Part shown: piece after piece, positions 18,139-26,618 of the stretch
Position numbering within the stretch: position 1 is the first letter of the stretch
How the letters are laid out: each line of letters starts with the position of its first letter
NCBI GenBank assembly: GCA_947494145.1
Contig: CANLTZ010000001.1
Span: 496,001 to 560,000, forward strand
Length of the DNA: 64,000 nt
From: an uncultured Jannaschia sp.
Lineage (GTDB): Bacteria > Pseudomonadota > Alphaproteobacteria > Rhodobacterales > Rhodobacteraceae
Direction of reading: 5' to 3'
The notes under the pieces: model-generated
The model's database searches: none
Told to the model about the DNA's origin: nothing
What the model saw: the letters and a program-made list of their open reading frames with translations, nothing else
Made by a program: the position numbers and the translations under genes

Positions 18139-18906
18139 ATGCCGCGCGCCAAAGACATCGCCTTCCTCGCCTCGGATACCCCCGAGGCGCAGGAGGCCCT
18201 CGCCCGCCTTACGGACCGCTATGGCCAGACGGATGTGGCCCGATCCTCCGTGATTGTCGCCCTGGGCGGCGATGGCTTCATGTTGGAAACCCTGCACGCC
18301 ACCATGGCGGTGGACGCGCCCGTCTACGGCATGAACCGCGGCACTGTGGGCTTTTTGATGAACGATTACCGCGAGACCGGGCTGACAGGTCGCCTGGGCC
18401 GGGCGGAGGAGGCGGTGATCAACCCGTTGCATATGACAGCCACCTGCGCCGATGGCGCGGAGGTGGAAGCGCTGGCGATCAACGAAGTGTCGTTGCTGCG
18501 GGCAGGGCCGCAGGCCGCACGGCTCAAGATCAGCATCGACGAAAAGGTCCGCATGGAAGAGTTGGTCTGCGACGGCGCGCTGGTCTCGACCCCGGCGGGA
18601 TCGACGGCCTACAACTATTCCGCCCACGGCCCCATCTTGCCCATCGGGTCGGGTGTCCTGGCCCTGACGGCAATGGCGGCCTTTCGCCCGCGCCGCTGGC
18701 GCGGTGCCATCCTGCCGCAACAGGCCCGCGTCCGCTTCGACGTGCTGGATGCAGCCAAACGGCCCATGATGGCCGAGGCAGATGGCAATTCGGTGCGCGA
18801 CGTCGTGCGGGTCGACGTGGCCAGCGACCCGGCCATCAACCACCGATTGCTGTTCGATCCTGGCCACGGCTTGGAAGAACGGCTGCTGCGCGAACAGTTC
18901 ACCTGA
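18139..18906 (+). CDS. nadK: NAD kinase
   Basis: Phosphorylates NAD to NADP. The 255-residue protein has the diagnostic [14 protein letters not shown] motif, [10 protein letters not shown], and [17 protein letters not shown]. The C-terminal glycine-rich block [20 protein letters not shown] closes the active site. The ATG at 18139 has a good GGGGGAG ribosome site. The frame remains open upstream, but those codons are antisense to the glyA upstream region and unconserved. Divergent from glyA. Confidence 0.96.
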   Translation: MPRAKDIAFLASDTPEAQEALARLTDRYGQTDVARSSVIVALGGDGFMLETLHATMAVDAPVYGMNRGTVGFLMNDYRETGLTGRLGRAEEAVINPLHMTATCADGAEVEALAINEVSLLRAGPQAARLKISIDEKVRMEELVCDGALVSTPAGSTAYNYSAHGPILPIGSGVLALTAMAAFRPRRWRGAILPQQARVRFDVLDAAKRPMMAEADGNSVRDVVRVDVASDPAINHRLLFDPGHGLEERLLREQFT

Positions 18907-18958
18907 GTCGCGTCGTCAAAAGCAGACTTGGCGTTGGGTCGGCTGATCCGTTGCGATT

Positions 18959-18980
18959 GGATATTTTTGCCAGGAAGAAG
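18959..18980 (+). other. dispersed ATATTTTTGCCAGGAAGAAG motif, copy
   Basis: GGATATTTTTGCCAGGAAGA plus AG, 52 bp after the nadK stop and in the same direction. It matches the motif at 62075 with two changes. It lies between nadK and metG. Function unknown. Confidence 0.6.
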
Positions 18981-19088
18981 CATCCATTGGTCGGCGCTCC
19001 GATAGGGAAAGTGGTCGTGTCGTCGACGCGGCGCTTGCGGGCTATGGGCCCGGTGGCCTAGGAGACCTCGGATCTGTTGGAGAGTTCC

Positions 19089-20795
19089 ATGCCTCGCACG
19101 CTCATCACCTCGGCCATTCCCTATATCAATGGGATCAAGCACCTGGGCAATCTGGTCGGCTCGCAATTGCCGGCGGATCTGTATGCCCGCTACCTGCGGC
19201 TGCGGGGCCACGAGGTCATGTTCATCTGTGCCACCGATGAGCATGGCACCCCGGCGGAGCTGGCGGCGGCCAAGGCGGGCAAGCCCGTGGCCGAATATTG
19301 CGCCGAGATGTGGCAGGTTCAGAAGGACCTGGCGGATGGGTTTCGGCTGTCCTTCGATCATTTTGGCCGCTCGTCATCGCCACAGAACCACCGGCTCACG
19401 CAGCATTTCGCAGGGCGCTTGGCCGAGGCCGGGTTGATCGAGGAACGCTCTGAAAAGCAGGTCTATTCCAAAGCGGATGGGCGGTTTTTGCCGGATCGTT
19501 ATATCGAGGGGACATGCCCCAATTGCGGCTATGAGCGCGCGCGCGGGGATCAGTGCGAGAACTGTACCAAGCAGCTTGATCCCACGGATCTGATCGATCC
19601 GCGCTCGGCCATTTCCGGCTCAACGGATTTGGAAGTGCGGGAGACGAAGCACCTTTACCTGCGGCAATCGCTGCTGCGCGACCGGTTGGACCAATGGATC
19701 GACGGGCAGGAGGGGTGGCCGATCCTGACCACCTCCATTGCCAAGAAATGGCTCCATGATGGCGACGGCCTGCAAGATCGTGGGATCACTCGGGACCTCG
19801 ACTGGGGCATTCCTGTCCGCAAGGGCGCGGAGCCTTGGCCGGGTATGGAAGGCAAGGTCTTCTACGTCTGGTTCGACGCACCCATCGAATACATCGCGGC
19901 CACCAATGAATGGGCCGATGCCACGGACGGCGATTGGGAGCGGTGGTGGCGCACCGACAAAGGGGCCGAGGATGTGCGCTATGTGCAGTTCATGGGTAAG
20001 GACAATGTGCCCTTCCACACGCTCAGCTTTCCAGCCACGTTGCTTGGGTCGGGGGAGCCGTGGAAGACCGTGGATTACCTGAAATCGTTCAATTATCTGA
20101 ACTATGATGGCGGGCAATTCAGTACCTCCCAAGGGCGGGGGGTGTTCATGGATCAGGCGCTGGAAGTGCTGCCGGCGGATTACTGGCGTTGGTGGTTGCT
20201 GAGCCACGTGCCCGAAAACCAGGACACGGAATTCACCTGGGAGATTTTCCAGGCCAATGTGAACAAGGACCTGGCCGATGTGCTGGGCAATTTCGTGAGC
20301 CGGGTGACGAAGTTCTGCCGCTCCAAGTTCGGGGAGGTCGTGCCCGATGGCGGGGCTTGGGGCGAGACGGAGGCGGCCTTGATCGCGCGGCTGGCCAAGG
20401 GGTTGGAAGCGTATCAAGGGCACATGGACGCCATTGAAATCCGCAAGGCGGCGGCCGAGTTGCGCGGGCTTTGGGTGGCAGGCAATGAATACTTGCAAGA
20501 AGCCGCGCCCTGGTCCGTCTTCAAGGAAGACCCCGACAAGGCGGCGGCGCAGATCCGGTTGGCGCTGAACCTCATCCCCTTCTACGCGACGCTTTCGGCG
20601 CCCTTTATCCCCGACGCGGCCGAGACCATGCATGGCGCCATGGGGACGGAGCCGGCTTGGCCCGAGGATGTGGAGGCGACCTTGGCGACTTTGGCACCGG
20701 GCCATGCCTTCACCGTGCCGGACGTGCTGTTTGCCAAAATCAGCGACGACGACCGCGCCGCCTGGGCTGAGCGCTTCGCGGGCACGCGGGATTAA
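19089..20795 (+). CDS. metG: methionyl-tRNA synthetase
   Basis: Charges tRNA-Met. The 568-residue class I synthetase shows [11 protein letters not shown] (HIGH-box equivalent at 18-21), a CP-domain zinc knuckle [17 protein letters not shown], and [12 protein letters not shown]. The position of the KMSKS loop reads QFSTS at 343-347 ([13 protein letters not shown]), so the second Lys of the signature is replaced by Thr. The anticodon-binding helical domain is present; there is no fused tRNA-binding OB domain at the C-terminus. The ATG at 19089 has a GGAGAG ribosome site; a TTG four codons upstream is less likely. A VOC gene follows after 4 bp. Confidence 0.95.
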   Translation: MPRTLITSAIPYINGIKHLGNLVGSQLPADLYARYLRLRGHEVMFICATDEHGTPAELAAAKAGKPVAEYCAEMWQVQKDLADGFRLSFDHFGRSSSPQNHRLTQHFAGRLAEAGLIEERSEKQVYSKADGRFLPDRYIEGTCPNCGYERARGDQCENCTKQLDPTDLIDPRSAISGSTDLEVRETKHLYLRQSLLRDRLDQWIDGQEGWPILTTSIAKKWLHDGDGLQDRGITRDLDWGIPVRKGAEPWPGMEGKVFYVWFDAPIEYIAATNEWADATDGDWERWWRTDKGAEDVRYVQFMGKDNVPFHTLSFPATLLGSGEPWKTVDYLKSFNYLNYDGGQFSTSQGRGVFMDQALEVLPADYWRWWLLSHVPENQDTEFTWEIFQANVNKDLADVLGNFVSRVTKFCRSKFGEVVPDGGAWGETEAALIARLAKGLEAYQGHMDAIEIRKAAAELRGLWVAGNEYLQEAAPWSVFKEDPDKAAAQIRLALNLIPFYATLSAPFIPDAAETMHGAMGTEPAWPEDVEATLATLAPGHAFTVPDVLFAKISDDDRAAWAERFAGTRD

Positions 20796-20799
20796 ATCG

Positions 20800-21177
20800 A
20801 TGCGGCTGGGCCTGGTTGCGTTGCTCGTGCCCGACTATGACGCAGCGCTGGCCTTTTTCGTCGACGGGCTGGGTTGGCGCTGCACCGAGGACGTGCCTCA
20901 GGGCGATAAACGCTGGGTCACGGTTGCGCCGCCGGGTGGCGGTGCGGCGCTCCTTTTGGCGCGGGCGGTGGATAACCAGGTACGCGCCATTGGCGACCAG
21001 CATGGCGGGCGGGTCGGGTTCTTTCTGACGACAGACGATTTCGCGCGGGATGCCGCACGCATCGAGGTGGCGGGCGGCACCTTCGAGGAGGCGCCGCGGC
21101 ACGAGCCATACGGCACCGTGGCTGTCTGGCGCGACCCCTGGGGCAACCGTTGGGATCTGATCGAATCGCCTGCCTGA
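20800..21177 (+). CDS. VOC-family (glyoxalase-like) protein
   Basis: 125-residue vicinal-oxygen-chelate protein with paired modules: LVALLVPDYDAALAFFVDGLGW at the N-terminus and VAVWRDPWGNRWDLIES at the C-terminus. Glu in WDLIE and His in the central EAPRHEPYGTVAV are possible ligands. It starts 4 bp after the metG stop and is almost surely co-transcribed with it, although no functional link is known. Similar proteins include antibiotic- and aldehyde-resistance enzymes, but nothing here decides the substrate. Confidence 0.85.
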   Translation: MRLGLVALLVPDYDAALAFFVDGLGWRCTEDVPQGDKRWVTVAPPGGGAALLLARAVDNQVRAIGDQHGGRVGFFLTTDDFARDAARIEVAGGTFEEAPRHEPYGTVAVWRDPWGNRWDLIESPA

Positions 21178-21390
21178 TTCTGGACGCAAATGACCCGGAT
21201 CGGGGCGAATCTGTGCAAGGAAACCCGCCAAGGCATCTCAATTACACAAATATTTGAGACAGTTCCGGAGAGTATTAAGAAATCGTTTCCAAAATCGCAG
21301 GTTTTTAGTGTCGGCGCTTGTTCGCCTAGTCGAACTTCCTACAAGGTCGGCGAACGTAGAGAAACTTGTCGATTTAGGAGCGTTGAGCCC

Positions 21391-22743
21391 ATGGGTGGAT
21401 TGTTACTGTTCGGAGCACTGGCGCTTGGCATTGGGATCTTCGCAATTGTCGACGAAGGCGGCGGGGGCGGCGGCGATGACAGTGATGACGTCATGGGCGG
21501 TGGAGATGACGGCGGCGTTGATGGCGATGGCGGTGTCGACGGGTCCGATGGCATGGACGGCATGCTGGGAAGCCCCGGCGACGAAACTGGAACCGACGAA
21601 GCCGATGAGATCGTGGGCGGCCCCCTGGACAACCTGCTGAGCGGCGAAGGCGGTGACGATGAAATCCGCGGCTTCGGCGGTGACGACACAGTTCTCGGTG
21701 GTGCAGGTGACGACAGCCTATTCGGGGGCACCGGCAACGACAGTGTCGATGGCGAAGCCGATGACGACACGATTCAAGGGGGCCCGGGAGACGACCTTCT
21801 GAACGGTGGTGAGGGCGACGACTTCATCATTGCTGGCAGCGGCGACGATATTGCGGTTGGCGGGGCAGGCGATGACGACCTGTTCGGCGGTGCTGGTGAA
21901 GACCTGCTCACGGGGTCTGACGGCGACGACGGATTGCTTGGTGGGCTTGGCGACGACACGCTGAGCGGCGGCGCTGGCAATGACGACATATTCGGCGGCG
22001 AAGACGACGATCTGCTGGATGGCGGCGACGGCGACGACACGATCACCGGCAATGTTGGCGACGATACGGTGATCGGCGGTGACGGGGCCGATACGATTTC
22101 AGGTGTAGAGGGCAACGACCTGCTGCTTGGCGGCCTCGACAACGACCAGGTGCTGGGTGGCGAAGGCGACGATTGGCTGGAAGGCAATGAAGGCGACGAC
22201 AGCGTCTTTGGCGCAGAAGGGGCCGATCTCGTTCTTGGTGGTGAAGGCGATGACAGCGTGTTGGGCGGCGACGGCGACGACACGGTCGCGGGCGCCTTTG
22301 GGGCAGATACGCTGATCGGCGGTGACGGGAATGACGACATCATTGGACTTGAGGATGTGGTGGTTTCGGATACCGGGGCTCTGACAATCGCCAGTTTCGA
22401 TGAAGGCACTGGCGATACGGGCGACGTGATCGGTGGCTTGGGCGGCGACGATCTGATCATCATCGGCGATCTGGACACAGTGACGGGTGATGCAGGCTCG
22501 GATGTGTTCGTGGCCGGCGACTGGATCGAAGAGGATCGCGTGGCCGAGATAACCGATTTCGACGCAACCGAGGACACGATTGAGCTGTTCTTCCAGACCG
22601 AGGACGAGCCCGACCTGACGCTGGAGGAGGTGGACGGCGACACGCTTGTGCAGCTTGGCGGTGAAACGGTGCTTATCCTGCGCGATGTGGTCGGGCTCGA
22701 CCCGCTGGCGGAAGGCGTGTTCACGGTTCTGCCTGTGTCCTGA
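21391..22743 (+). CDS. RTX-type calcium-binding repeat protein, paralogue 1
   Basis: 450-residue, extremely acidic protein. A hydrophobic N-terminal segment (GGLLLFGALALGIGIFAIV) is followed by a Gly/Asp linker. About 26 nonapeptide repeats of form GGxGxDxLx occupy residues roughly 75-330. The C-terminal module (SDVFVAGDWIEEDRVAEITD...GETVLILRDVVGLD) is shared with the neighbour at 23137. The repeats should bind calcium and fold as a beta-roll. The N-terminal segment may anchor or export the protein; a C-terminal type I secretion signal cannot be excluded. The ATG has an AGGAG site 10 bases upstream. The 210-bp leader is AT-rich, unlike the surroundings. Confidence 0.88.
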   Translation: MGGLLLFGALALGIGIFAIVDEGGGGGGDDSDDVMGGGDDGGVDGDGGVDGSDGMDGMLGSPGDETGTDEADEIVGGPLDNLLSGEGGDDEIRGFGGDDTVLGGAGDDSLFGGTGNDSVDGEADDDTIQGGPGDDLLNGGEGDDFIIAGSGDDIAVGGAGDDDLFGGAGEDLLTGSDGDDGLLGGLGDDTLSGGAGNDDIFGGEDDDLLDGGDGDDTITGNVGDDTVIGGDGADTISGVEGNDLLLGGLDNDQVLGGEGDDWLEGNEGDDSVFGAEGADLVLGGEGDDSVLGGDGDDTVAGAFGADTLIGGDGNDDIIGLEDVVVSDTGALTIASFDEGTGDTGDVIGGLGGDDLIIIGDLDTVTGDAGSDVFVAGDWIEEDRVAEITDFDATEDTIELFFQTEDEPDLTLEEVDGDTLVQLGGETVLILRDVVGLDPLAEGVFTVLPVS

Positions 22744-22780
22744 GGCGGCCTATCTGCGGCGGGGGCCTAGCCCCGCTGCG

Positions 22781-22820
22781 TCGCCCACCAACGGGCCGGG
22801 AGGGGCCCCTTGGTGGGCGA
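22781..22820 (+). terminator. probable terminator after RTX paralogue 1
   Basis: Perfect 11-bp arms TCGCCCACCAA / TTGGTGGGCGA enclose a further GGGCC/GGCCC stem, followed by TTTGCGTTTT. A second GC-rich hairpin (GCGGCGGGG...CCCCGCTGC) lies just upstream. The rest of the 393-bp gap to 23137 holds an AT-rich leader for the second RTX gene and no other gene. Confidence 0.75.
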
Positions 22821-23136
22821 TTTGCGTTTTCGGGGAATATCTTGCCGCCCTGCTGTCTGCGTTGAACCGGACGTGTTTTCCGAATCGGCTGGCGGAGAAC
22901 CTCACATCTGCGCGGATGGCCGCTTGGAATACGGCGGCTTTGAGGCGAAGCGAGGCGGGTTCTGGACGAAGCGGGGCGGTATTCTGACGGATTGTCCTCG
23001 TGTTCCCGGAGCGGGCGGAAGTTGGACCGATGATTGTTTCCAAAAAATAATTAACGCATTGATTTTCTTGCATTTTAATCGGGATTTGAGCCAGTTGCTG
23101 GAAACGATCCACAGCAAGAAATCGAAGGAATTGGTT

Positions 23137-23964
23137 ATGCTCGGTCTCGTCGTTCTCCTGTCCGTCTTCGGGCTGGGTGCCTATGTCGAAGTCACTGCCG
23201 ATGGCGATGACGACGATGATTTTCTGGATTTCGACGGGGTGGAACCCGGCGAAGTCGAAGCCGCCACGTCTGGCGACGACGTCATCACCGGTAGTCGCGA
23301 GGACGATGTGATCGATGGTGGCGCCGGGGCTGACATTTTGGGTGGCTTTGACGGCGATGACGTGGTGCGCGGTGGCACGGGCAACGACAGCCTCAGCGGC
23401 GGCGACGGTGAGGACACGTTGGACGGCGGCGTCGGCGAAGACTTTCTTTACGGCGACTTTGGCGATGATCTTGTGGAGGGCGGTGACGGAAACGATGCCA
23501 TCGGCGGTGGCCCGGGCCAGGACACCATCTTGGGCGGTGACGGCGATGATCAATTGTTCGGGATCGAGAATGTCATCGTTGGGCAAGACCTTGAAGAAGC
23601 GCTCGAAGATCTTTTCCAAGATCGAGAAGGCGGCGCTGATATTCTGGATGGCGGCACGGGCGATGACCTGATTGTTCTGGCTGATGAAGATGTTGGCACC
23701 GGAGGCGAAGGGGCCGACCTGTTTGGCGCTGGGACCTATATCGACGAAGCCCAGGCGCCGCGGGTTACCGATTTTAACGTGGCCGAAGACAGCATCGAAC
23801 TGGTCTATGAAGACGGCACCCCCGAGCCGCTGGTGACCTTCCCCGTCGTCGAGGGCAATACCGAAATCCGCATGGATGGCGAAACGGTTATGGTTTTGGA
23901 AGGTGTGACCGAAATTGAAGGGATCCGGGTTTTCCTGAGCACCGATGCGGTCGATCTGGTCTGA
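23137..23964 (+). CDS. RTX-type calcium-binding repeat protein, paralogue 2
   Basis: 275 residues with the same plan as its upstream neighbour but shorter. It has a hydrophobic N-terminal segment (MLGLVVLLSVFGLGAYVEV), an Asp-rich linker and about 11 nonapeptide repeats. An interrupting insert then begins FGIENVIVG (FGIEN here, GLEDVVV in the neighbour), followed by the same C-terminal module (YIDEAQAPRVTDFNVAEDS...GETVMVLEGVTEIEG). The pair arose by duplication and loss or gain of repeats. The ribosome site is a weak AAGGAA, and an AT-rich leader precedes the gene. Confidence 0.87.
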   Translation: MLGLVVLLSVFGLGAYVEVTADGDDDDDFLDFDGVEPGEVEAATSGDDVITGSREDDVIDGGAGADILGGFDGDDVVRGGTGNDSLSGGDGEDTLDGGVGEDFLYGDFGDDLVEGGDGNDAIGGGPGQDTILGGDGDDQLFGIENVIVGQDLEEALEDLFQDREGGADILDGGTGDDLIVLADEDVGTGGEGADLFGAGTYIDEAQAPRVTDFNVAEDSIELVYEDGTPEPLVTFPVVEGNTEIRMDGETVMVLEGVTEIEGIRVFLSTDAVDLV

Positions 23965-24041
23965 TCGTGTTTGACTGAGCATGGCACAAGTCTCTGGAAC
24001 CAAAAGGGTAAGGCAAATATGCCTGTCTATGACGCCGTCCC

Positions 24042-24070
24042 CTTGAACGGGGGCGGCGTTCTTCCCAAAT
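24042..24070 (+). promoter_or_regulatory. possible heat-shock (sigma-32) promoter for hsp20
   Basis: CTTGAAC at 24042-24048 and CCCAAAT at 24064-24070, 15 bases apart, resemble the sigma-32 consensus (CTTGAAA, CCCCATNT). The site lies about 100 bp before the small heat-shock gene. The match is partial. Confidence 0.35.
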
Positions 24071-24167
24071 CGGGGATGTCAGACGCCGTTTCAGGGTCTG
24101 GCACCACACCCGCCCCCGTCCCGTGTCGGAGGGGGCCATATCTGTATCGCTTCAAGTGAGGATGCAC

Positions 24168-24641
24168 ATGCGTACCTATGATTTTACCCCGCTCTATCGT
24201 GCCAGTGTCGGTTTTGACCGGATGGCCAACCTGTTGGATCGCGCGTTGACCGCTGATACGGCCACCACCTATCCGCCCTACAACATCGAAAAGCTGGGTG
24301 ATGACGCCTACCGGATTTCTATCGCGGTGGCGGGCTTCACCGCTGACGAATTGAACGTAGAGGCGCGGGAAAACGCGCTGACCGTGACAGCGCGGAAGGC
24401 CGAGGCTGACACCAAGACAACCTATCTGCATCGCGGAATCGCGCAGCGGGCGTTCGAGAAGACGTTCCAGCTTGCTGATCACGTCCATGTGACGGGCGCG
24501 CGCCATGCGGATGGCATGCTCCATATCGAGTTGGAGCGTCAGGTGCCCGAAGCGCTCAAACCCCGCCAGATCGAGATCGCGGGCGGCGCCAAGTCGGGCG
24601 CAGCAGCGATCGAAGGCACTTCTGAGGCTGTGGAGGCGTAA
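24168..24641 (+). CDS. Hsp20/alpha-crystallin small heat-shock protein
   Basis: 157-residue IbpA-type holdase that binds unfolding proteins under stress. The N-terminus MRTYDFTPLYRASVGFDRM is characteristic, the alpha-crystallin domain spans about residues 36-130 (YNIEKLGDDAYRISIAVAGF...), and the closing strand carries MLHIELERQVPEALKPR. A GAGG site lies seven bases before ATG 24168; the in-frame ATG two codons earlier is too close to it. A strong hairpin terminator follows. Likely monocistronic and heat-induced. Confidence 0.93.
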   Translation: MRTYDFTPLYRASVGFDRMANLLDRALTADTATTYPPYNIEKLGDDAYRISIAVAGFTADELNVEARENALTVTARKAEADTKTTYLHRGIAQRAFEKTFQLADHVHVTGARHADGMLHIELERQVPEALKPRQIEIAGGAKSGAAAIEGTSEAVEA

Positions 24642-24679
24642 ACGGCAACCCAAGGCTGTGCCTCCGGCCAACGGAGCGG

Positions 24680-24708
24680 CGCGCGTCCCATGCGGGGCGC
24701 GCGTTTTT
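24680..24708 (+). terminator. rho-independent terminator after hsp20
   Basis: Stem CGCGCGTCCC / GGGGCGCGCG (one T-G pair) with loop ATGC, followed by TTTTT. It begins 39 bp after the hsp20 stop. Confidence 0.9.
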
Positions 24709-24842
24709 GGTTTAGGCGGCCGCGGCGTGGTTGGTCTGCTGCTTGGACGGACTCAAGCTCGCAGGGCGCCGGTCCATTGAGGAGCCGGGGGGGGCCTTCG
24801 ATAAACCGGCTTGCAGCAATTCCGCACAGGGAGCCCAGCCCC

Positions 24843-25643
24843 CTACCGCACTGGCAGCCTCAACGTCCGGTGCAGATGGCGAAGAAAGGCAAGTTCCAAT
24901 GGGCGGCGCGCCGCATCGACCATGCGGGCCATGTCCCGCCAGTGGCCCGAGGGCGCGATAGCCTGTTCCGCAATATCGGCGAGGGCCGCGCGCCGCGTCG
25001 GATAAGCCTGCGCGGCCAAGGTCAAACAAGGCCAGATGTCGCGGCTATAGAGCCCACGGCGCACCATCTCCCCTTCGGCTAAAGCGCGCAAGACGCGCTT
25101 GGCGAGCCATTGTTGGATAAGGCGGCGCTCCGCCATCGAGACCGCCCAATCCAGCGGCTGGTGCGGCCACCAGCGCGCCACGTTGCGCAGATGGGCGATG
25201 GCGGTCCTGTCCAGGCGGGGTGGCGGCAGGGCTGTCAGCAGGTCCGGGCCTGCGAGGGTCCAGCCGCAATGGGCCAGGGCGAAGCGCACCCAGGCGCCGC
25301 GCCCGCCGGGGCCGTCGAACGTGGCGCGGGGGACAATGTTGGCCTCCACCGGCAAGGGAAGCGGCGGAAGACTTTCAAGTGGCGGCAACGTGATCTCGGC
25401 GCCGGTAATAATCATCAGATCAATATCGGCCGGGGCAGACGCCCCCCGCGCGAGCGAGCCGCGCAGGACAATGGACGCCCCGGCATCGCCCATCGCGGAA
25501 TGGAGCGCCTTTGCGAAGTCGTCCACCGAGCGCCCAATCGGCCCCGACGGCGCGCGACCCAGGCGGGGAAGGTGGCCCGCCGCATCCGCGCGGCTGAGCG
25601 TCCCGATGGGGCGAAGGGGTCCAGTGGCTGGGGTCAAAACCAC
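24843..25643 (-). CDS. nucleotidyltransferase-fold protein
   Basis: About 266 residues. The N-terminal half has the polymerase-beta/MNT superfamily signature VLRGSLARGASAPADIDLMI, with Gly62-Ser63 and the metal-binding pair Asp73/Asp75. The C-terminal half is helical with many Arg and Trp. A GTG at 25643 preceded by GGAG is the best start; it overlaps the stop of the upstream gene by 10 bp, so translation is probably coupled. The activity (transfer of a nucleotide to protein, antibiotic or RNA) is not known. It is not a typical MntA toxin-antitoxin antitoxin, being larger and not paired with a HEPN gene. Confidence 0.72.
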   Translation of the reverse strand: MVLTPATGPLRPIGTLSRADAAGHLPRLGRAPSGPIGRSVDDFAKALHSAMGDAGASIVLRGSLARGASAPADIDLMIITGAEITLPPLESLPPLPLPVEANIVPRATFDGPGGRGAWVRFALAHCGWTLAGPDLLTALPPPRLDRTAIAHLRNVARWWPHQPLDWAVSMAERRLIQQWLAKRVLRALAEGEMVRRGLYSRDIWPCLTLAAQAYPTRRAALADIAEQAIAPSGHWRDMARMVDAARRPLELAFLRHLHRTLRLPVR

Positions 25644-26500
25644 TGACCGGGCTCCATCAATCCCAGGTCCATCAATTGCTGAGCGCGCCACTCGAACTTG
25701 ACGGAGCCGCCCCAGCGGAAGCTCTTGATCGCGGCGCGGCTGCCGGGGTTCGTGGCCAGCGCCTTGGCCGCCCGGAAAGACGCGATGCTGGCGGTCATGG
25801 AATGGTGCCAGGGGCAGGCATAGGTGTTCATTTCCGCCATGTTCATGGTGTGATCGGGCAGCAATTGCAGCCCGGGTCGCGCGCGAAACAGGGCGATGCG
25901 ATCAATGCGCCGCCGCTCCCACGGGACATGTTCTTCGAACCGCCAGCGCAACCCGCCGAAGAAGTCGAGCTGCCGTTCGCGAGGCCCCAAGCTGTCGCCC
26001 GGGTCGCGGGCCAAGGCGAAATAGCCCACCTCGTCTAGCCAGGCATTGCCTCGGTCAACGGCATTGCCTTCGGCGGCCAAGTCCCCGGCATAAAGATCGA
26101 CGATGAAGGTCAGGATCGCGTCGCGCCGTTCTTCGGTGCAGAACGTCATGGCTTCGCCGATGCGGCGCGTCTCGGCAAAGGGGTGGAAAAGGTATTCCGC
26201 GTTGTAGCAATAGCCTGTCCAGGCCCCCGGCGGGCGGCCCGCGATCAGCGCGTTGACGCAGGCGCTGGCCATGTCCTCTGGCCGCTGGGGCAGCAACAGG
26301 CGGTGGACGTTTTCGGGCAGGGGCTCTGGCAGGGTGATGCCCGGCGGGACGGCCACGATGATATCGTGGAAGCCTGCATCGACATGGTGGCCGATGGTGC
26401 TGGCGATTTCGCAGTCGTCTTCGCACAACAGTATGAGCGTGGGGCCAGCCCCCAGCCCCTTTGCCTTGGCCGTCAGGTCTTCCAGCGATGTGAACTGCAT
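25634..26500 (-). CDS. conserved protein of unknown function, possibly glycosyltransferase-like
   Basis: 288 residues beginning MQFTSLEDLTAKAKGLG. A Rossmann-like start (TLILLCEDDCEIASTIGHHVDAGFHDIIVAVP) resembles family 2 glycosyltransferases that read a position-specific acidic pair. It is followed by striking motif-like blocks (GYCYNAEYLFHPFAETR, RRDAILTFIVDLYAGDL, NTYACPWHHS, GLMEPGQWF). Such long runs of aromatic and charged residues suggest strong conservation. It is the first gene of a two-gene unit with the nucleotidyltransferase, and divergent from miaB with a 118-bp gap. I cannot assign a function. Confidence 0.7.
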   Translation of the reverse strand: MQFTSLEDLTAKAKGLGAGPTLILLCEDDCEIASTIGHHVDAGFHDIIVAVPPGITLPEPLPENVHRLLLPQRPEDMASACVNALIAGRPPGAWTGYCYNAEYLFHPFAETRRIGEAMTFCTEERRDAILTFIVDLYAGDLAAEGNAVDRGNAWLDEVGYFALARDPGDSLGPRERQLDFFGGLRWRFEEHVPWERRRIDRIALFRARPGLQLLPDHTMNMAEMNTYACPWHHSMTASIASFRAAKALATNPGSRAAIKSFRWGGSVKFEWRAQQLMDLGLMEPGQWF

Positions 26501-26618
26501 CTTGCCCTCGTGCCCTGGCACGCAACATCGGCCAAGGGCCCCGCCTGCGCAACGGGGCCGCGTTGCCGAGCGTGGCGGCCTGCGGTAAAGGCGCAACGCA
26601 AACCCCGGAGACGTCGCC

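Noticed and set aside
21774..22724. Ser/Pro-rich minus-strand frame opposite RTX paralogue 1
   Set aside because: Mirror of the Gly/Asp repeat codons; no independent start signal.
24843..25643. MNT-HEPN toxin-antitoxin system
   Set aside because: The nucleotidyltransferase is larger than MntA-type antitoxins and the neighbour shows no HEPN RxxxxxH motif.
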